A DNA stretch of 64,000 nt. Source: Peribacillus huizhouensis (GTDB taxonomy: Bacteria; Bacillota; Bacilli; Bacillales; DSM-1321). A model generated the notes under the pieces. That model saw only the letters and a program-made list of their open reading frames with translations, was not told the DNA's origin and did not search any database. Shown here in pieces: positions 34,104-43,354 of the stretch (positions are counted from its first letter, which is position 1; the number at the start of each line of letters is the position of its first letter). A program made the position numbers and the translations under genes. The stretch spans positions 247,926 to 311,925 of the forward strand of contig NZ_JACJHX010000003.1 in assembly GCF_014138605.1 (NCBI RefSeq), read 5' to 3'.

Positions 34104-35465
34104 TTACATATTTTCTAAAATTGATTGATAGATTATTTTAATGGCTTCTTCTAGCTCATTTTGGCTCATCGCTAAAACAGGCATAAATGTTAATACTTGA
34201 TCTAATTGGCGGATGATCAGTCCTTTTTGCCGTGCAGCTAAGACAATGTTATCAAGTTTATTTTCTTGAATGGGGAAAATGGTTTTCGTTACTCTGTCTT
34301 GTACAATCTCTATCCCAACCATTAATCCTCGTTGCCGAATGTCTCCTACAATGTCTAGCTTATATAAGTCTTGTAATTGTTCATTTACGAATGAAGCATT
34401 TTTTTGAACTTTTTTGATTAATGCTGTTTCTTCCATTAATTGAATATTTTTTAGTGCAACGGAACAGCTTAGTTGGTTACCAGTGTATGTATGACCATGG
34501 TAAAACGTTTTATGCTCTTCTTTTTCTCCTAAAAAAGCATCAAAAATTTGTTGACTTGTAATCGTTGCTGCGAGGGGCATGTAGCCACCAGTTATCCCTT
34601 TTCCTACACATAATATGTCAGGTACAACCTCTTCTTGTTCACAGGCAAACATTGTTCCGGTGCGCCCAAAGCCAACTGCCACTTCATCACAAATAAGGAG
34701 AACATTATATTTTCTACATAGGTTTTCTACACCTTTTAAGAAACCAGATGGATGAGTAATTATTCCCGCTGCTCCTTGTACTAAAGGCTCAATGATGATA
34801 CCAGCTATTTCATCAGCTTTTTCTTGAAGTAAGCTTTCTAACCGCTGTAAGCAGAAATTCTTAACATCTTCGGTATGATCAAATTCTGTCATTCGATACG
34901 TGTGAGGGGTTGGTAATGAGACACGTTTGAAGAGCAATGGCTCAAAGATACGATGATATAAATCCATACCACCTACGCTGACGGAACCGATGGTGTCACC
35001 ATGATACGCATCGTCTAAGGAGATAAATGTATGTTTATTTTTATATTTTTCCAGATTAGTATTTTGCCAATATTGATAAGCGATTTTTAAGGCGATTTCA
35101 ACGGAAGCAGAACCTGTATCAGAATAGAAAACTTTACGTAAGTTGCCTGGCGTGATTTCTGCTAATTTTTTTGCTAGTAGTATTGAAGGAACATTGGCAG
35201 AACCTAATAGAGTAGAATGAGCGATTTGATGTACTTGATGGATCAGTGCTTCGTTTAACGCAGGAACATTATGTCCATGGACATTTACCCATAGAGAAGC
35301 ATAGCCATCTAAATATTTCTTGCCTTCAATATCATACAAATAGCTACCTTGTCCTCTTTCAATAATCAGCGGTTTAGTTTGTTGATAATTCTTCATTTGA
35401 GTAAATGGATGCCAGACATATTCTTTATCCCAGTTTTCTAAATTTTGCATCTCATCGTGTTCCAT
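34104..35465 (-). CDS. bioA: Adenosylmethionine-8-amino-7-oxononanoate aminotransferase
   Basis: 453 residues starting at ATG 35465, after AAGGAGG. This PLP enzyme converts KAPA to DAPA in biotin synthesis with S-adenosylmethionine as amino donor. Visible signatures are VWHPFTQMKNY (substrate pocket of BioA), DTGSASVEIALKIAYQYW, ISLDDAYHGDTIGSVSVGG, the Asp in LICDEVAVGFGRTG, the lysine in CVGKGITGGYMPLA and HGHTYTGNQLSCSVAL. It is the last gene of bioY-bioD-bioA and its start overlaps the bioD end by 14 bases. Confidence 0.96.
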   Translation of the reverse strand: MEHDEMQNLENWDKEYVWHPFTQMKNYQQTKPLIIERGQGSYLYDIEGKKYLDGYASLWVNVHGHNVPALNEALIHQVHQIAHSTLLGSANVPSILLAKKLAEITPGNLRKVFYSDTGSASVEIALKIAYQYWQNTNLEKYKNKHTFISLDDAYHGDTIGSVSVGGMDLYHRIFEPLLFKRVSLPTPHTYRMTEFDHTEDVKNFCLQRLESLLQEKADEIAGIIIEPLVQGAAGIITHPSGFLKGVENLCRKYNVLLICDEVAVGFGRTGTMFACEQEEVVPDILCVGKGITGGYMPLAATITSQQIFDAFLGEKEEHKTFYHGHTYTGNQLSCSVALKNIQLMEETALIKKVQKNASFVNEQLQDLYKLDIVGDIRQRGLMVGIEIVQDRVTKTIFPIQENKLDNIVLAARQKGLIIRQLDQVLTFMPVLAMSQNELEEAIKIIYQSILENM

Positions 35466-36165
35466 GAATGAAAACCTCCTTGATTTGTTTCTTGAATGAT
35501 TCGGATTGAATACAACTTTCGGAATAGCGTTCTAATTCATTTTTGAGATCTTCAAAAAAAGGAATAGCTAAAGCAGGCAACTGAACGATTCGCTTTATGG
35601 TCTCGATATTGTCTAGATGAATGGGGTTCGTTTCTTCAAATCTATTGAAAAATAATAATTGAATAGGAATGTCATAATGGTTAGCATATTGGTTAGTTGT
35701 TAATACATCATGAATCGAACCAAGACCGCTTGGACTCACAAGAATAGCAGGCATATTCGCTTCTTTAATAAAATCTTTTGTCATGTAAAAGTCATCTTCT
35801 CGTTCAATTAAAGGAACGGCTAAACCTCCAGCTCCTTCGACTAAGACGATATCATTCGTTTGTTCTAATTCTTTCAGTCTATGTAAAACCGCTTCGATGT
35901 TCACTTTGGCACCTTGTAGCTTAATCGCTAGATGGGGTGAAGCTTCAGGTTCCAAAGCATAGAATCCAGCATTGCTAACGCCGATGACTGACGAGAACCA
36001 GTCTAAGTCTGGATAAGTTTGTGTTTGTTCAATTAACCCTGTTTGAAAAGGTTTAAATACAGTTGTTTTCAAGCCAAGCTTGTTTAATGTGAAGTATAAA
36101 AAACCAGTAGCAATCGTTTTGCCAATATCAGTGCCTGTTCCTGTAATAAAGAATGATTTGCCCAT
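35452..36165 (-). CDS. bioD: Dethiobiotin synthetase
   Basis: 237 residues. BioD closes the ureido ring of dethiobiotin from DAPA, CO2 and ATP. It has the modified P-loop GTGTDIGKT at residues 8-16, KPFQTGL, the ASPHLAIKLQ block, VEGAGGLAVPL and VSPSGLGSIHDVLT. It starts at ATG 36165 after AAGGAG, three bases past the bioY stop, and overlaps bioA. Confidence 0.95.
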   Translation of the reverse strand: MGKSFFITGTGTDIGKTIATGFLYFTLNKLGLKTTVFKPFQTGLIEQTQTYPDLDWFSSVIGVSNAGFYALEPEASPHLAIKLQGAKVNIEAVLHRLKELEQTNDIVLVEGAGGLAVPLIEREDDFYMTKDFIKEANMPAILVSPSGLGSIHDVLTTNQYANHYDIPIQLLFFNRFEETNPIHLDNIETIKRIVQLPALAIPFFEDLKNELERYSESCIQSESFKKQIKEVFIHGTR

Positions 36166-36168
36166 CTT

Positions 36169-36729
36169 TTATGCAGCTCCTTGCTTAATAATGATATGTT
36201 TTAATCTTGGACGAACTTTAGATATGATGACAGCACTCATAAAAGCTAATAGTAGATCACCAGGAGCAGGTAAATAGAAACCAAATAACAATGTTTCATG
36301 AAGAGAAAGAGGTTTTTCAATCACCCATTTCATTGCTCCATAAAGCCAAATGCATCCAAAGAAGTACACAATGAGGAGGGTACTTACGTTCGCAAAGAAA
36401 ATAGAATAGACTCTTTTTAAATTAAATCTTTGAATGAACCAGCCATTTGTATATGCTCCCAATATAAACCCAATTAAATAGCCAAATGTCGGTTTTAGAA
36501 GATAGCTGGGTCCGCCTCCTTCTGTAAAGATTGGTAATCCGACTAATCCGATTAACACATAGCAAAGTTGACTTAAACTGCCAAGCTTAGGCCCTAATAG
36601 GGCACCAGCAAGATAGACAGATAAAATTTGTAGTGTAAAGGGAATAAAGGGAATAGGAATTTTAATGAATGCCCCTATTGCGGTTAAGGCAGCGAATAAT
36701 GCTGCGAACGCTATGGTTGTATTTTTCAT
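36169..36729 (-). CDS. bioY: Biotin transporter BioY
   Basis: 186 residues, six hydrophobic segments. BioY is the substrate-binding S-component of the ECF-type biotin importer. The typical features are PFTLQILSVYLAGALLGPKLG, the GLPIFTEGGG loop and PTFGYLIGFILGAY. It is the first gene of the leftward operon and starts at ATG 36729 after GAGGTG, just across the BirA-type site from bioB. Uptake and synthesis are thus controlled together. Confidence 0.95.
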   Translation of the reverse strand: MKNTTIAFAALFAALTAIGAFIKIPIPFIPFTLQILSVYLAGALLGPKLGSLSQLCYVLIGLVGLPIFTEGGGPSYLLKPTFGYLIGFILGAYTNGWFIQRFNLKRVYSIFFANVSTLLIVYFFGCIWLYGAMKWVIEKPLSLHETLLFGFYLPAPGDLLLAFMSAVIISKVRPRLKHIIIKQGAA

Positions 36730-36785
36730 TATTTCACCTCGTTTATTTTTTTACTTGAATATTATTCTGCATGATTTATAATTCA

Positions 36786-36818
36786 AATGTCAACCAATTT
36801 TATTTTTAGGTTAACATT
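36786..36818. promoter_or_regulatory. BirA-type biotin operator between bioY and bioB
   Basis: AATGTCAACC (36786-36795) and GGTTAACATT (36809-36818) are inverted repeats (9 of 10 match) separated by 13 bases. This is the pattern of Firmicutes BirA sites (TGTTAAC-N-GTTAACA type). BirA with biotinyl-AMP would shut off both divergent units. Confidence 0.85.
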
Positions 36819-36851
36819 ATAGAGATTCTACAGAAAAGAGGAGAAATGGAT

Positions 36852-37841
36852 ATGATAAAAGAAATGGAGCTACAACAATTAGCGGAGCGAGTAATAAGTG
36901 GGGAAGCAGTGAGTAAAGACGAAGCCCTGTCTCTTTTGCAAATAGAAGATACACAGATTTTAGAATTAATGAATGCTGCTTATAAGATTCGTCATCATTT
37001 CTATGGAAATAAAGTTAAATTGAATATGATTATTAATGCAAAGTCAGGTCTCTGTCCTGAAAACTGTGGATATTGTTCACAGTCAATCGTTGCAGAAACA
37101 CCGATTGACAAATATGCCTGGCTAACGAAGGAGAAAATTATTCAAGGTGCAAAAGAGGCTATTTATCGTAAAGCGGGTACATATTGTATTGTTGCTTCTG
37201 GAAGACGTCCTACTGATAAAGAAATTTCACATGTTGTTGACGCAGTAAAAGAGATTCGAGAAACGACAAATTTAAAGATTTGTTGCTGTTTAGGGTTCTT
37301 GAATCCAGATCATGCGAAAGCTCTAGCAGATGCGGGGGTACATCGTTACAATCACAATCTCAATACACATCGTGATCAGTATGAGGAGATTTGTACAACA
37401 CATACGTATGACCAAAGAATAGACACTGTACAGCAAGTTAAAGAAGCAGGAATTTCACCTTGTTCTGGTGCTATTTTTGGAATGGGGGAGAATGATGAGC
37501 AGCGAGTAGATATCGCCTTTGAGTTGCGTGATTTAGATGCTGATTCGATACCTTGTAACTTTCTCGTGGCCATTACAGGAACACCATTAAGCGGTAAGAA
37601 AGATTTAACGCCGATAAACTGTTTAAAGATCCTTGCAATGATGCGGTTTGTAAATCCTGCGAAAGAAATTCGGATTTCTGGTGGACGGGAAGTGAACCTA
37701 GGCTCGCTTCAGCCGCTAGGTTTGTATGCAGCTAATTCGATTTTCGTTGGTGATTACTTAACGACAGAAGGTCAACAACCATTAGATGATTGGAGAATGA
37801 TTGCCGAACTAGGTTTTGAAATCGAAGAATGTGCTCTGTAA
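36852..37841 (+). CDS. bioB: Biotin synthase
   Basis: About 329 residues. ATG 36852 is preferred since GAGGAG (36838-36843) lies eight bases from it and only two from the ATG at 36846. BioB is a radical-SAM enzyme that inserts sulfur into dethiobiotin. The 4Fe-4S motif CPENCGYC lies near residue 70, followed by the SAM-binding YCIVASGRRP, YNHNLNTHRD, the CSGAIFGMGE block and RISGGREVNLGSLQ with the conserved arginine of the 2Fe-2S site. It is transcribed alone, divergent from bioYDA. Confidence 0.95.
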   Translation: MIKEMELQQLAERVISGEAVSKDEALSLLQIEDTQILELMNAAYKIRHHFYGNKVKLNMIINAKSGLCPENCGYCSQSIVAETPIDKYAWLTKEKIIQGAKEAIYRKAGTYCIVASGRRPTDKEISHVVDAVKEIRETTNLKICCCLGFLNPDHAKALADAGVHRYNHNLNTHRDQYEEICTTHTYDQRIDTVQQVKEAGISPCSGAIFGMGENDEQRVDIAFELRDLDADSIPCNFLVAITGTPLSGKKDLTPINCLKILAMMRFVNPAKEIRISGGREVNLGSLQPLGLYAANSIFVGDYLTTEGQQPLDDWRMIAELGFEIEECAL

Positions 37842-37973
37842 TAGACTCTTTTTAAAATGATTATGAATTTTCCCGCGAATTTTGCTATTCCGAATAACAT
37901 TCAAAGTATTGATTATTTATAAGTGAACACGTACTATTTGTTCATAACAATTGAAAAACGTTACAAAAATACT

Positions 37974-38042
37974 TCTTGTATATTATCAGTAATATGGTCT
38001 GATCGTCTCTACCTAGTAGCCGTAAAATACTAGACTACAAGA
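37974..38042 (+). ncRNA. Guanine-type purine riboswitch aptamer
   Basis: P1 is formed by CTTGTA (37975-37980) and TACAAG (38036-38041). Inside are TATGGTCTG, TCGTCTCTACC and the CCGTAAA turn typical of purine aptamers. The specificity base in GACTA next to P1 is C, which by the known rule (C74 in xpt) means guanine/hypoxanthine rather than adenine. It lies about 300 bases before the nucleoside transporter gene. Confidence 0.92.
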
Positions 38043-38113
38043 AAGTTTGAAATGTAGATGGAAAGAAATTTGTAGTAGATATGTTTTGTCTAATCCATAG
38101 TTCTCTTCCTTTA

Positions 38114-38172
38114 AGCTCTTATTTTTCATTCTTTCTGTTGATCAGAATAAATGAAAAGTAAGGGCTTTTTTG
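38114..38172 (+). terminator. Riboswitch-controlled terminator
   Basis: AAGCTCTTATTTTTCATTC pairs with GAATAAATGAAAAGTAAGG, followed by GGCT and T6. It lies between the guanine aptamer and the transporter start, so guanine binding is expected to favour termination. Confidence 0.8.
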
Positions 38173-38340
38173 TTGTTTGGCGTATAAAGGGTTTTTAGTT
38201 GTAGATAATTATAGTAGTGTTGCTACACAGCAAAATCCAGCACCTTAGCCTTTAACGAATTGCATAAAAAAAGATATAGTTGCGATCTCAGGCGAATACG
38301 CTGTTACTCTTGTAAAAATCCACATCTAGGAGCTGCTTTC

Positions 38341-39534
38341 ATGTACTTTTTGTTAAATCTTTTAGGCGTTTTTGTTGTGATAGGCGTTGTATTTTTATGT
38401 TCTCCGAATAAGAAAGAAGTAAAATGGAGACCCGTTGTTTCCCTGATCGTTGTCGAATTGCTTATTACATGGTTTATGTTAGGAACAACAATAGGGAGCT
38501 GGGTTATTACTAAAATTGCCTCATTCTTTACGTGGTTAATTGCCTGTGCAAGTGAAGGAATAGCCTTTGTCTTCCCATCGGTTATGGCGAATGAAACTGT
38601 AGACTTTTTCTTTAGTGCATTGTTACCGATTATTTTTGTTGTTACGTTCTTTGATATTCTATCTTATTTTGGCATTTTAACTTGGATTATTGATAAAGTT
38701 GGCTGGGTGATTTCTAAAGTGTCACGCTTGCCTAAACTTGAGAGCTTTTTCTCGATTCAAATGATGTTTTTAGGAAATACAGAGGCATTAGCGGTTATTC
38801 GCGATCAGCTCTCTGTTTTAAAGGACAATCGTTTGCTTACCTTTGGAATTATGAGTATGAGTAGTATTAGTGGATCGATTATTGGTGCCTACTTATCAAT
38901 GGTCCCGGCAGAATATGTCTTTACAGCGATACCTGTAAACTGTTTAAATGCACTCATTTTAGTTAGTATTTTAAATCCAATCCATGTGCCAAAAGAAGAA
39001 GATATTATTTATGTACCACCAAAAGAGGAGAAAAAGGATTTCTTCTCCACGATTTCGAATAGTATGTTAATTGGTATGAATATGGTTATCGTTATATTAG
39101 CCATGGTGATTGGCTATGTAGCTCTTACTGCTGGCGTTAATGGGATTTTGGGTGTCATTGTAGATGGTCTGACGATTCAAAAAATCTTTTCAGTCATTTT
39201 TAGTCCATTTGCCTTTTTACTTGGTTTGACAGGACATGATGCCATGTATGTCGCGCAGTTAATGGGAATTAAATTGGCCACGAATGAATTTGTTGCCATG
39301 ATGGATCTAAAGAAAAACTTAGATACACTGCCTCCTCATACAATTGCGGTTGCCACGACGTTCTTAACGTCATTTGCGAATTTTAGTACAGTAGGTATGA
39401 TTTATGGAACATATAATTCGGTATTATCAGAAGGAAAATCAGCGATTATCGGTAAAAACGTCTGGAAGCTTCTCGTAAGCGGCGTTGCGGTATCCTTATT
39501 AAGTGCCATGATTGTCGGCTTATTTGTTTGGTAA
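38341..39534 (+). CDS. nupG: NupC/CNT-family concentrative nucleoside transporter
   Basis: About 397 residues from ATG 38341, which has TAGGAG eight bases upstream; the frame upstream of it is leader RNA. It has about nine hydrophobic segments and the CNT features SIQMMFLGNTEALAVIRDQL, SSISGSIIGAYLSMVPAEY, GLTGHDAMYVAQLMGIKLATNEF and TFLTSFANFSTVGMIYGTYNS. The family takes up nucleosides with protons or sodium. With a guanine riboswitch ahead it probably imports purine nucleosides (like B. subtilis NupG). The gene symbol is by analogy. Confidence 0.9.
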   Translation: MYFLLNLLGVFVVIGVVFLCSPNKKEVKWRPVVSLIVVELLITWFMLGTTIGSWVITKIASFFTWLIACASEGIAFVFPSVMANETVDFFFSALLPIIFVVTFFDILSYFGILTWIIDKVGWVISKVSRLPKLESFFSIQMMFLGNTEALAVIRDQLSVLKDNRLLTFGIMSMSSISGSIIGAYLSMVPAEYVFTAIPVNCLNALILVSILNPIHVPKEEDIIYVPPKEEKKDFFSTISNSMLIGMNMVIVILAMVIGYVALTAGVNGILGVIVDGLTIQKIFSVIFSPFAFLLGLTGHDAMYVAQLMGIKLATNEFVAMMDLKKNLDTLPPHTIAVATTFLTSFANFSTVGMIYGTYNSVLSEGKSAIIGKNVWKLLVSGVAVSLLSAMIVGLFVW

Positions 39535-39548
39535 TAAAGCAGTACAAG

Positions 39549-39638
39549 AGGATGTCCCAAAAGCTCGGACCTCACAGTCTATCCACCGTTTTGAGTGTAG
39601 ATGTGGGCCTGGTCTTTTTATGGGCATCCCTTTTTTTA
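39549..39638 (+). terminator. Long imperfect hairpin terminator after nupG
   Basis: AGAGGATGTCCCA near 39549 pairs with TGGGCATCCCT near 39620, then T7. It is of the GAGGATGTC type also seen at 52128 and, in part, at 49600. Confidence 0.65.
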
Positions 39639-39761
39639 GGAAAAAGAAAGTGACAGGAAGTAATTCTCGTTTATTATGTAGAGATTCCTCTTTCAATTAC
39701 AATCTTCGTTGTACCTGGTTTCTGTCAAAAAAATAGAGTGAAATGGCGTACTCTATCCAAC

Positions 39762-39812
39762 TTTATCCCGCATTAACGGATAGTCAAGACCCCGCTGATT
39801 GAAGCTTCACTT
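39762..39812. repeat. Dispersed repeat, copy 3 (short)
   Basis: CCCGCATTAACGGATAGT, then AAGACCCCGCTGATTGAAGC and TTCACTTA. A shortened member of the family at 1603. Confidence 0.75.
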
Positions 39813-40031
39813 ATTCTTCCAAAGGATGAAGGTGATTGTTGCATGATTGATAAGTACCGAGAATAACTGTGTATCCGAATTGTGCCCCTATTATGTTTGA
39901 TTTCCTCATCTTCGAACGATTTTTACCAACAATAGACTTGTTTTTTGAATTAATAGTTCTTTCTTTTTTTCATTCAGGCTTTTTTTCATGTATGATTAAT
40001 CATGTATTTAAATAGGAAAGGCTTGATTTAG

Positions 40032-40898
40032 ATGGGATTGACAAAGAAAAAACGGGTAGTAAAAGAAGTTAAACAATTAATTATGATTACAATTGGTGCT
40101 ATTATTGCTGCTGTCGGGCTTGAATTATTTTTAGTTCCTAATGCTATTTTAGACGGTGGGATTATTGGTCTTTCGATAATCACAGCCGAATTAACTAGTT
40201 TAAACATGAGTATCTTTCTCATTATTTTCAATATTCCCTTTCTTTATATCGGCTATAAGCGAATAGGAACGATGTTTACCCTTCATACTTTATATGGTGT
40301 TATTGTTTTATCGATATTTACATCTTATTTACATCATTTTGAGCCGTTTACCAATGATTTATTTTTAGCAACGGTAGTAGGTGCAGTCATACTAGGAGCA
40401 GGTGTTGGTTTAGTTATTAGAACGGGTGGTGCTTTAGACGGTACAGAAATTATTGCCATTCTTGTAAGTAAGAAACGACCTGTATCAGTCGGACAATTTG
40501 TCATGATTGTCAATTTATTTATTTTTGTCCTTGCTGCCTTATTAGTATTTAGTTGGGAAACAGCTATGTACTCGATTATTACTTATTTTATTGCTTATAA
40601 AATGATTGATATTGTCGTTGAAGGTATGGAAGAATTAAAATCTGTAACGATTATTTCTGATAAGCCAGAAGAAATTGCAAATTCCTTAATACAGGAATTA
40701 GGTCGCGGCATCACGTATATTCATGGTGAGGGTGTTTATAGTAATGAGCCCAAAAAGATCATATATACGATAGTATCTCGGATCGAATTATCTAATTTAC
40801 GTACCATTGCTCAAGAAATAGACCCGAAAGCCCTAATCGCCATAGAGAATGTTGCTGATGTTTCAGGCAGTAACTTTAGGAAAAGTTCGGCTCATTAA
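40032..40898 (+). CDS. YitT-family membrane protein
   Basis: 288 residues. The N-terminal two thirds have five or six hydrophobic segments (GAIIAAVGLELFLVPNAILDGGIIGLSI; GAGVGLVIRTGGALDGTEIIAILVSKK), typical of the UPF0750/DUF161 region. The C-terminal 80 residues are a soluble DUF2179 domain (TIISDKPEEIANSLIQELGRGITYIHGEGVYSN). Bacillales have several paralogues; the function is unknown. It starts at ATG 40032 after AGGAAAGG and is monocistronic, with a terminator at 40957. Confidence 0.88.
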   Translation: MGLTKKKRVVKEVKQLIMITIGAIIAAVGLELFLVPNAILDGGIIGLSIITAELTSLNMSIFLIIFNIPFLYIGYKRIGTMFTLHTLYGVIVLSIFTSYLHHFEPFTNDLFLATVVGAVILGAGVGLVIRTGGALDGTEIIAILVSKKRPVSVGQFVMIVNLFIFVLAALLVFSWETAMYSIITYFIAYKMIDIVVEGMEELKSVTIISDKPEEIANSLIQELGRGITYIHGEGVYSNEPKKIIYTIVSRIELSNLRTIAQEIDPKALIAIENVADVSGSNFRKSSAH

Positions 40899-40956
40899 AA
40901 TGAAAGAACAAAGGACCAAGCAAAAACAGAGGGCACTGAAAAACCCCTCCTAATAG

Positions 40957-41001
40957 AAAAAGGTGTAATCCTTCATATTGTGAAGAGATTATACCTTTTT
41001 T
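40957..41001 (+). terminator. Terminator after yitT-like gene
   Basis: AAAAAGGTGTAATC (40957-40970) pairs with GATTATACCTTTTT (40987-41000). It is fit to work in both directions. Confidence 0.85.
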
Positions 41002-41184
41002 CTGTATAATTAGAGTATCAATTTTATGTGGGTGGGTACGATGATACAAAAACAACAATCTATGATATTCGGTCCGTTTTTGGTCATTAATAACACCTCA
41101 ATGGACTTATACTATTTATAACAATAAATGTAACAGGATTGTTATTCCAAATTACTGTAAAATCAATAAAATGATAAACAAATC

Positions 41185-42051
41185 CTATTTTATATATTCA
41201 TTACTCACTAATTGATCTTGGATGACTTCAGTTGGAATAATGAATTCCACCACACCCATAAAACCAGGAGAAACCTCATATTTATCAAATGAAATAACTA
41301 ACTTCCCTTGATTATTTATATAAAAGTTTTGCTCTTTAACTATCTTTTCAAATGGATCGAATATTTCTTCACCGATCCCACTTACCCAATATGACACTTC
41401 AGGGTTCGCTTTCATTTGTGCTTTCATTTGCTCTTTTATATTTTCACTAATTACATCCAAATAATCCTCATCTTCAAATAGACTTGGTAGATTTATTAGA
41501 ATTTGATTTTTTTTATCAATCGTATCAAATTTCATTGTCGTTGATGAAGAGCCTACCGTATTCACATTATACCTAGCGATTGAAAGAAGTTGTTTGTTGT
41601 CTGTTTTAATTTCATAACCACTTTCTATTCCTAAATGGCCACCTCCACTTTTCTTTACCTCTTCCATGTCTTTTAAAAATTCTTGATATAATTTTTCATT
41701 TTCTTTTAAATATTTTTCGTTTAAACTTTTTTCTAAATCTTTATTGTCTAAGTTGGTAACTGCAGGCACTTTAATATTTGCATTATAAGTATCCTCATTA
41801 ACTCTATACTCTCTAAACGTAATTAAGTTTACCATTTTACCTAAAACCGGAATATCAGAAAAAGCATATGCAATAGTTGAACTTGTGTTCACACTCGAAA
41901 TAAATAAAATAGCTGCAACTGCAATTCCTATAATTATTTTTTTAGGTTTTCTTTTCTTTTCTTGACGTAGTGCCTGCTTAACCACTGTTTGTAATTCTTC
42001 TGGGATTTCAATATTTTGATATTCTTTTATAAGTTGTTTCATTCTTTTCAT
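41185..42051 (-). CDS. rsiV: Anti-sigma factor RsiV
   Basis: 288 residues from ATG 42051, nine bases after AGGAGG inside the end of sigV. There is a cytoplasmic sigma-binding part (1-40), one membrane helix (IIIGIAVAAILFISSV) and an extracellular part with the DUF4179-like start and the RsiV/DUF3298 C-terminal domain (LINLPSLFEDEDYLDVISENIKEQMKA; FYINNQGKLVISFDKYEVSPGFMGVVEFIIP). In B. subtilis RsiV binds lysozyme, is cut by signal peptidase and RasP, and frees SigV. It is coupled to sigV. The oatA gene that follows in B. subtilis is missing here. Confidence 0.88.
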   Translation of the reverse strand: MKRMKQLIKEYQNIEIPEELQTVVKQALRQEKKRKPKKIIIGIAVAAILFISSVNTSSTIAYAFSDIPVLGKMVNLITFREYRVNEDTYNANIKVPAVTNLDNKDLEKSLNEKYLKENEKLYQEFLKDMEEVKKSGGGHLGIESGYEIKTDNKQLLSIARYNVNTVGSSSTTMKFDTIDKKNQILINLPSLFEDEDYLDVISENIKEQMKAQMKANPEVSYWVSGIGEEIFDPFEKIVKEQNFYINNQGKLVISFDKYEVSPGFMGVVEFIIPTEVIQDQLVSNEYIK

Positions 42052-42562
42052 ACCTTTGATCCTCCTGAATTCCATCTTCTAATTCTATTCTTAATAGCTT
42101 TAGTGCTCTATATAATCTCGTTTTAATGGTGTTAGCATTTTCCTCTAATACCTTGGCTATTTCTTCGATCTTCAGATCTTCAAAAAAGCGAAGTAAAATA
42201 ATGGCATGATAATTATGCGGTAGCGACTCGAGCGCATTTTTCAAATCTATATTTTCATATTTATCTGTACCGCCTAGTAAATGTAATTCAATGGCTTCAC
42301 TTTCCATTGGATGTACTTTTTTATGCTTTCTGTTGCTATCAATCGAAGTATTTATTACAATTCGATACATCCAACTTTTAATTACTGACACATCTTCAAT
42401 CTTGTGAATCGAACATAGCCCTTTTCGAATAGACTCCTGAACCACGTCTAATGCATCTTGTTGATTTTTTACATAATTATAGGCAAAACGGTATAAGTTT
42501 GCTTCATTTTCAGTCACGAATTGAATAAATGCTTTTTCTATTTTTCTTTTTTTGAACATCAT
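42008..42562 (-). CDS. sigV: ECF sigma factor SigV
   Basis: 184 residues starting at ATG 42562 after AAGGGAG. Sigma region 2 is FAYNYVKNQQDALDVVQESIRKGL ... SWMYRIVINTSID, and region 4 is LESLPHNYHAIILLRFFEDLKIEEIAKVLEENANTIKTRLYRALKLL. It overlaps rsiV by about 44 bases, the usual layout of an ECF sigma/anti-sigma pair. SigV directs the lysozyme-resistance response in relatives. An ECF-like promoter lies upstream and may serve autoregulation. Confidence 0.9.
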   Translation of the reverse strand: MMFKKRKIEKAFIQFVTENEANLYRFAYNYVKNQQDALDVVQESIRKGLCSIHKIEDVSVIKSWMYRIVINTSIDSNRKHKKVHPMESEAIELHLLGGTDKYENIDLKNALESLPHNYHAIILLRFFEDLKIEEIAKVLEENANTIKTRLYRALKLLRIELEDGIQEDQRYEKNETTYKRISKY

Positions 42563-42600
42563 TTTACTCCCTTGCTGTGTATCATTTTTGAATACAATAC

Positions 42601-42630
42601 TAAAACGTCGTTCTTCTGCAAAAAGTTTTA
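42601..42630 (-). promoter_or_regulatory. Possible ECF (SigV) promoter
   Basis: On the minus strand TAAAAC (42630-42625) and CGTTTTA (42607-42601) are about 17 bases apart, near the TGAAAC-N16-CGTC pattern of SigV/SigM-type promoters and about 40 bases ahead of the sigV start. Confidence 0.4.
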
Positions 42631-43075
42631 TTTAATTAAATCTTTTTTCATAAACTTTGTTGCTATAGAAAAGCAACAATAAGTTATCTGTGAATTAATG
42701 GAGCCTACTGTGATTGAATATTGTGAGAAGAAGGTTCGAAACCTATCACTATCTAAAATCGAATAATAATCTTGAAGCGTTAACAATTGATGTTGAAAAG
42801 CTAATTCTTCTGCATGTTTGAGAATTTCATAAATCCCACCTCTTGCTTTAATAGTTCCTGAGATAGGAAGGTGACTATCACATTTTAGTAATAATTCCCC
42901 TAATATAGGTTGTTGATAATTCTGTTCGAAGGATTGTTTCAAGGCAGGGACTCTCACTAAAGGAGATACTATGATATCATTTGTCCCTTTTGTTTCAGGG
43001 GAAACCTTGGCTATATATGGAGCAAAACGTTTCAACCTTTCCTCTGCATCTCTTACATCTTCTTGAGTAAGGGGG
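42628..43075 (-). pseudogene. dsdA: Broken D-serine dehydratase gene
   Basis: Reading leftward from about 43075: [15 protein letters not shown] then [50 protein letters not shown] (PLP lysine in KARGG) and [11 protein letters not shown]. This matches residues of about 75-200 of the roughly 440-residue DsdA. After VGS the frame leaves the family (TGNLGLSIG expected) and stops. At the 5' side an in-frame TAA near 43085 cuts off the N-terminus. Only a core piece is left, so no active enzyme can be made. Confidence 0.85.
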
Positions 43076-43085
43076 ATTTTTTAAT

Positions 43086-43354
43086 TCCCGATTGAAATTT
43101 TTCGATATTTGGATTACATGATGTAGTGCTGCCGCCCGAAATCTCTATTGAACGTCCTTGACCTTATAACAAATTTTAATAATTTTCTTCAACAAAAAAA
43201 AAGAAGCCTTTTAGCTCCTGAACCTACCTGCTTTAACAAATCTGGCAGTGTACGTGATCTCGATGATCTGCTAAGGCACAATCACCAATATCTTCATTCA
43301 TCTCATTAAGATAACCTGCCACCCGATTATGAATCTCATATAGGGGTACTGTTA
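43086..43354. other. Region of relics downstream of hrtA
   Basis: On the minus strand a frame near 43086-43160 (GQGRSIEISGG, STTSCNPNIEKFQSG) may be a relic of another PLP-enzyme gene, and 43244-43345 encodes LNEMNEDIGDCALADH and HVHCQIC before a stop. Neither can be assigned. No intact gene. Confidence 0.35.
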
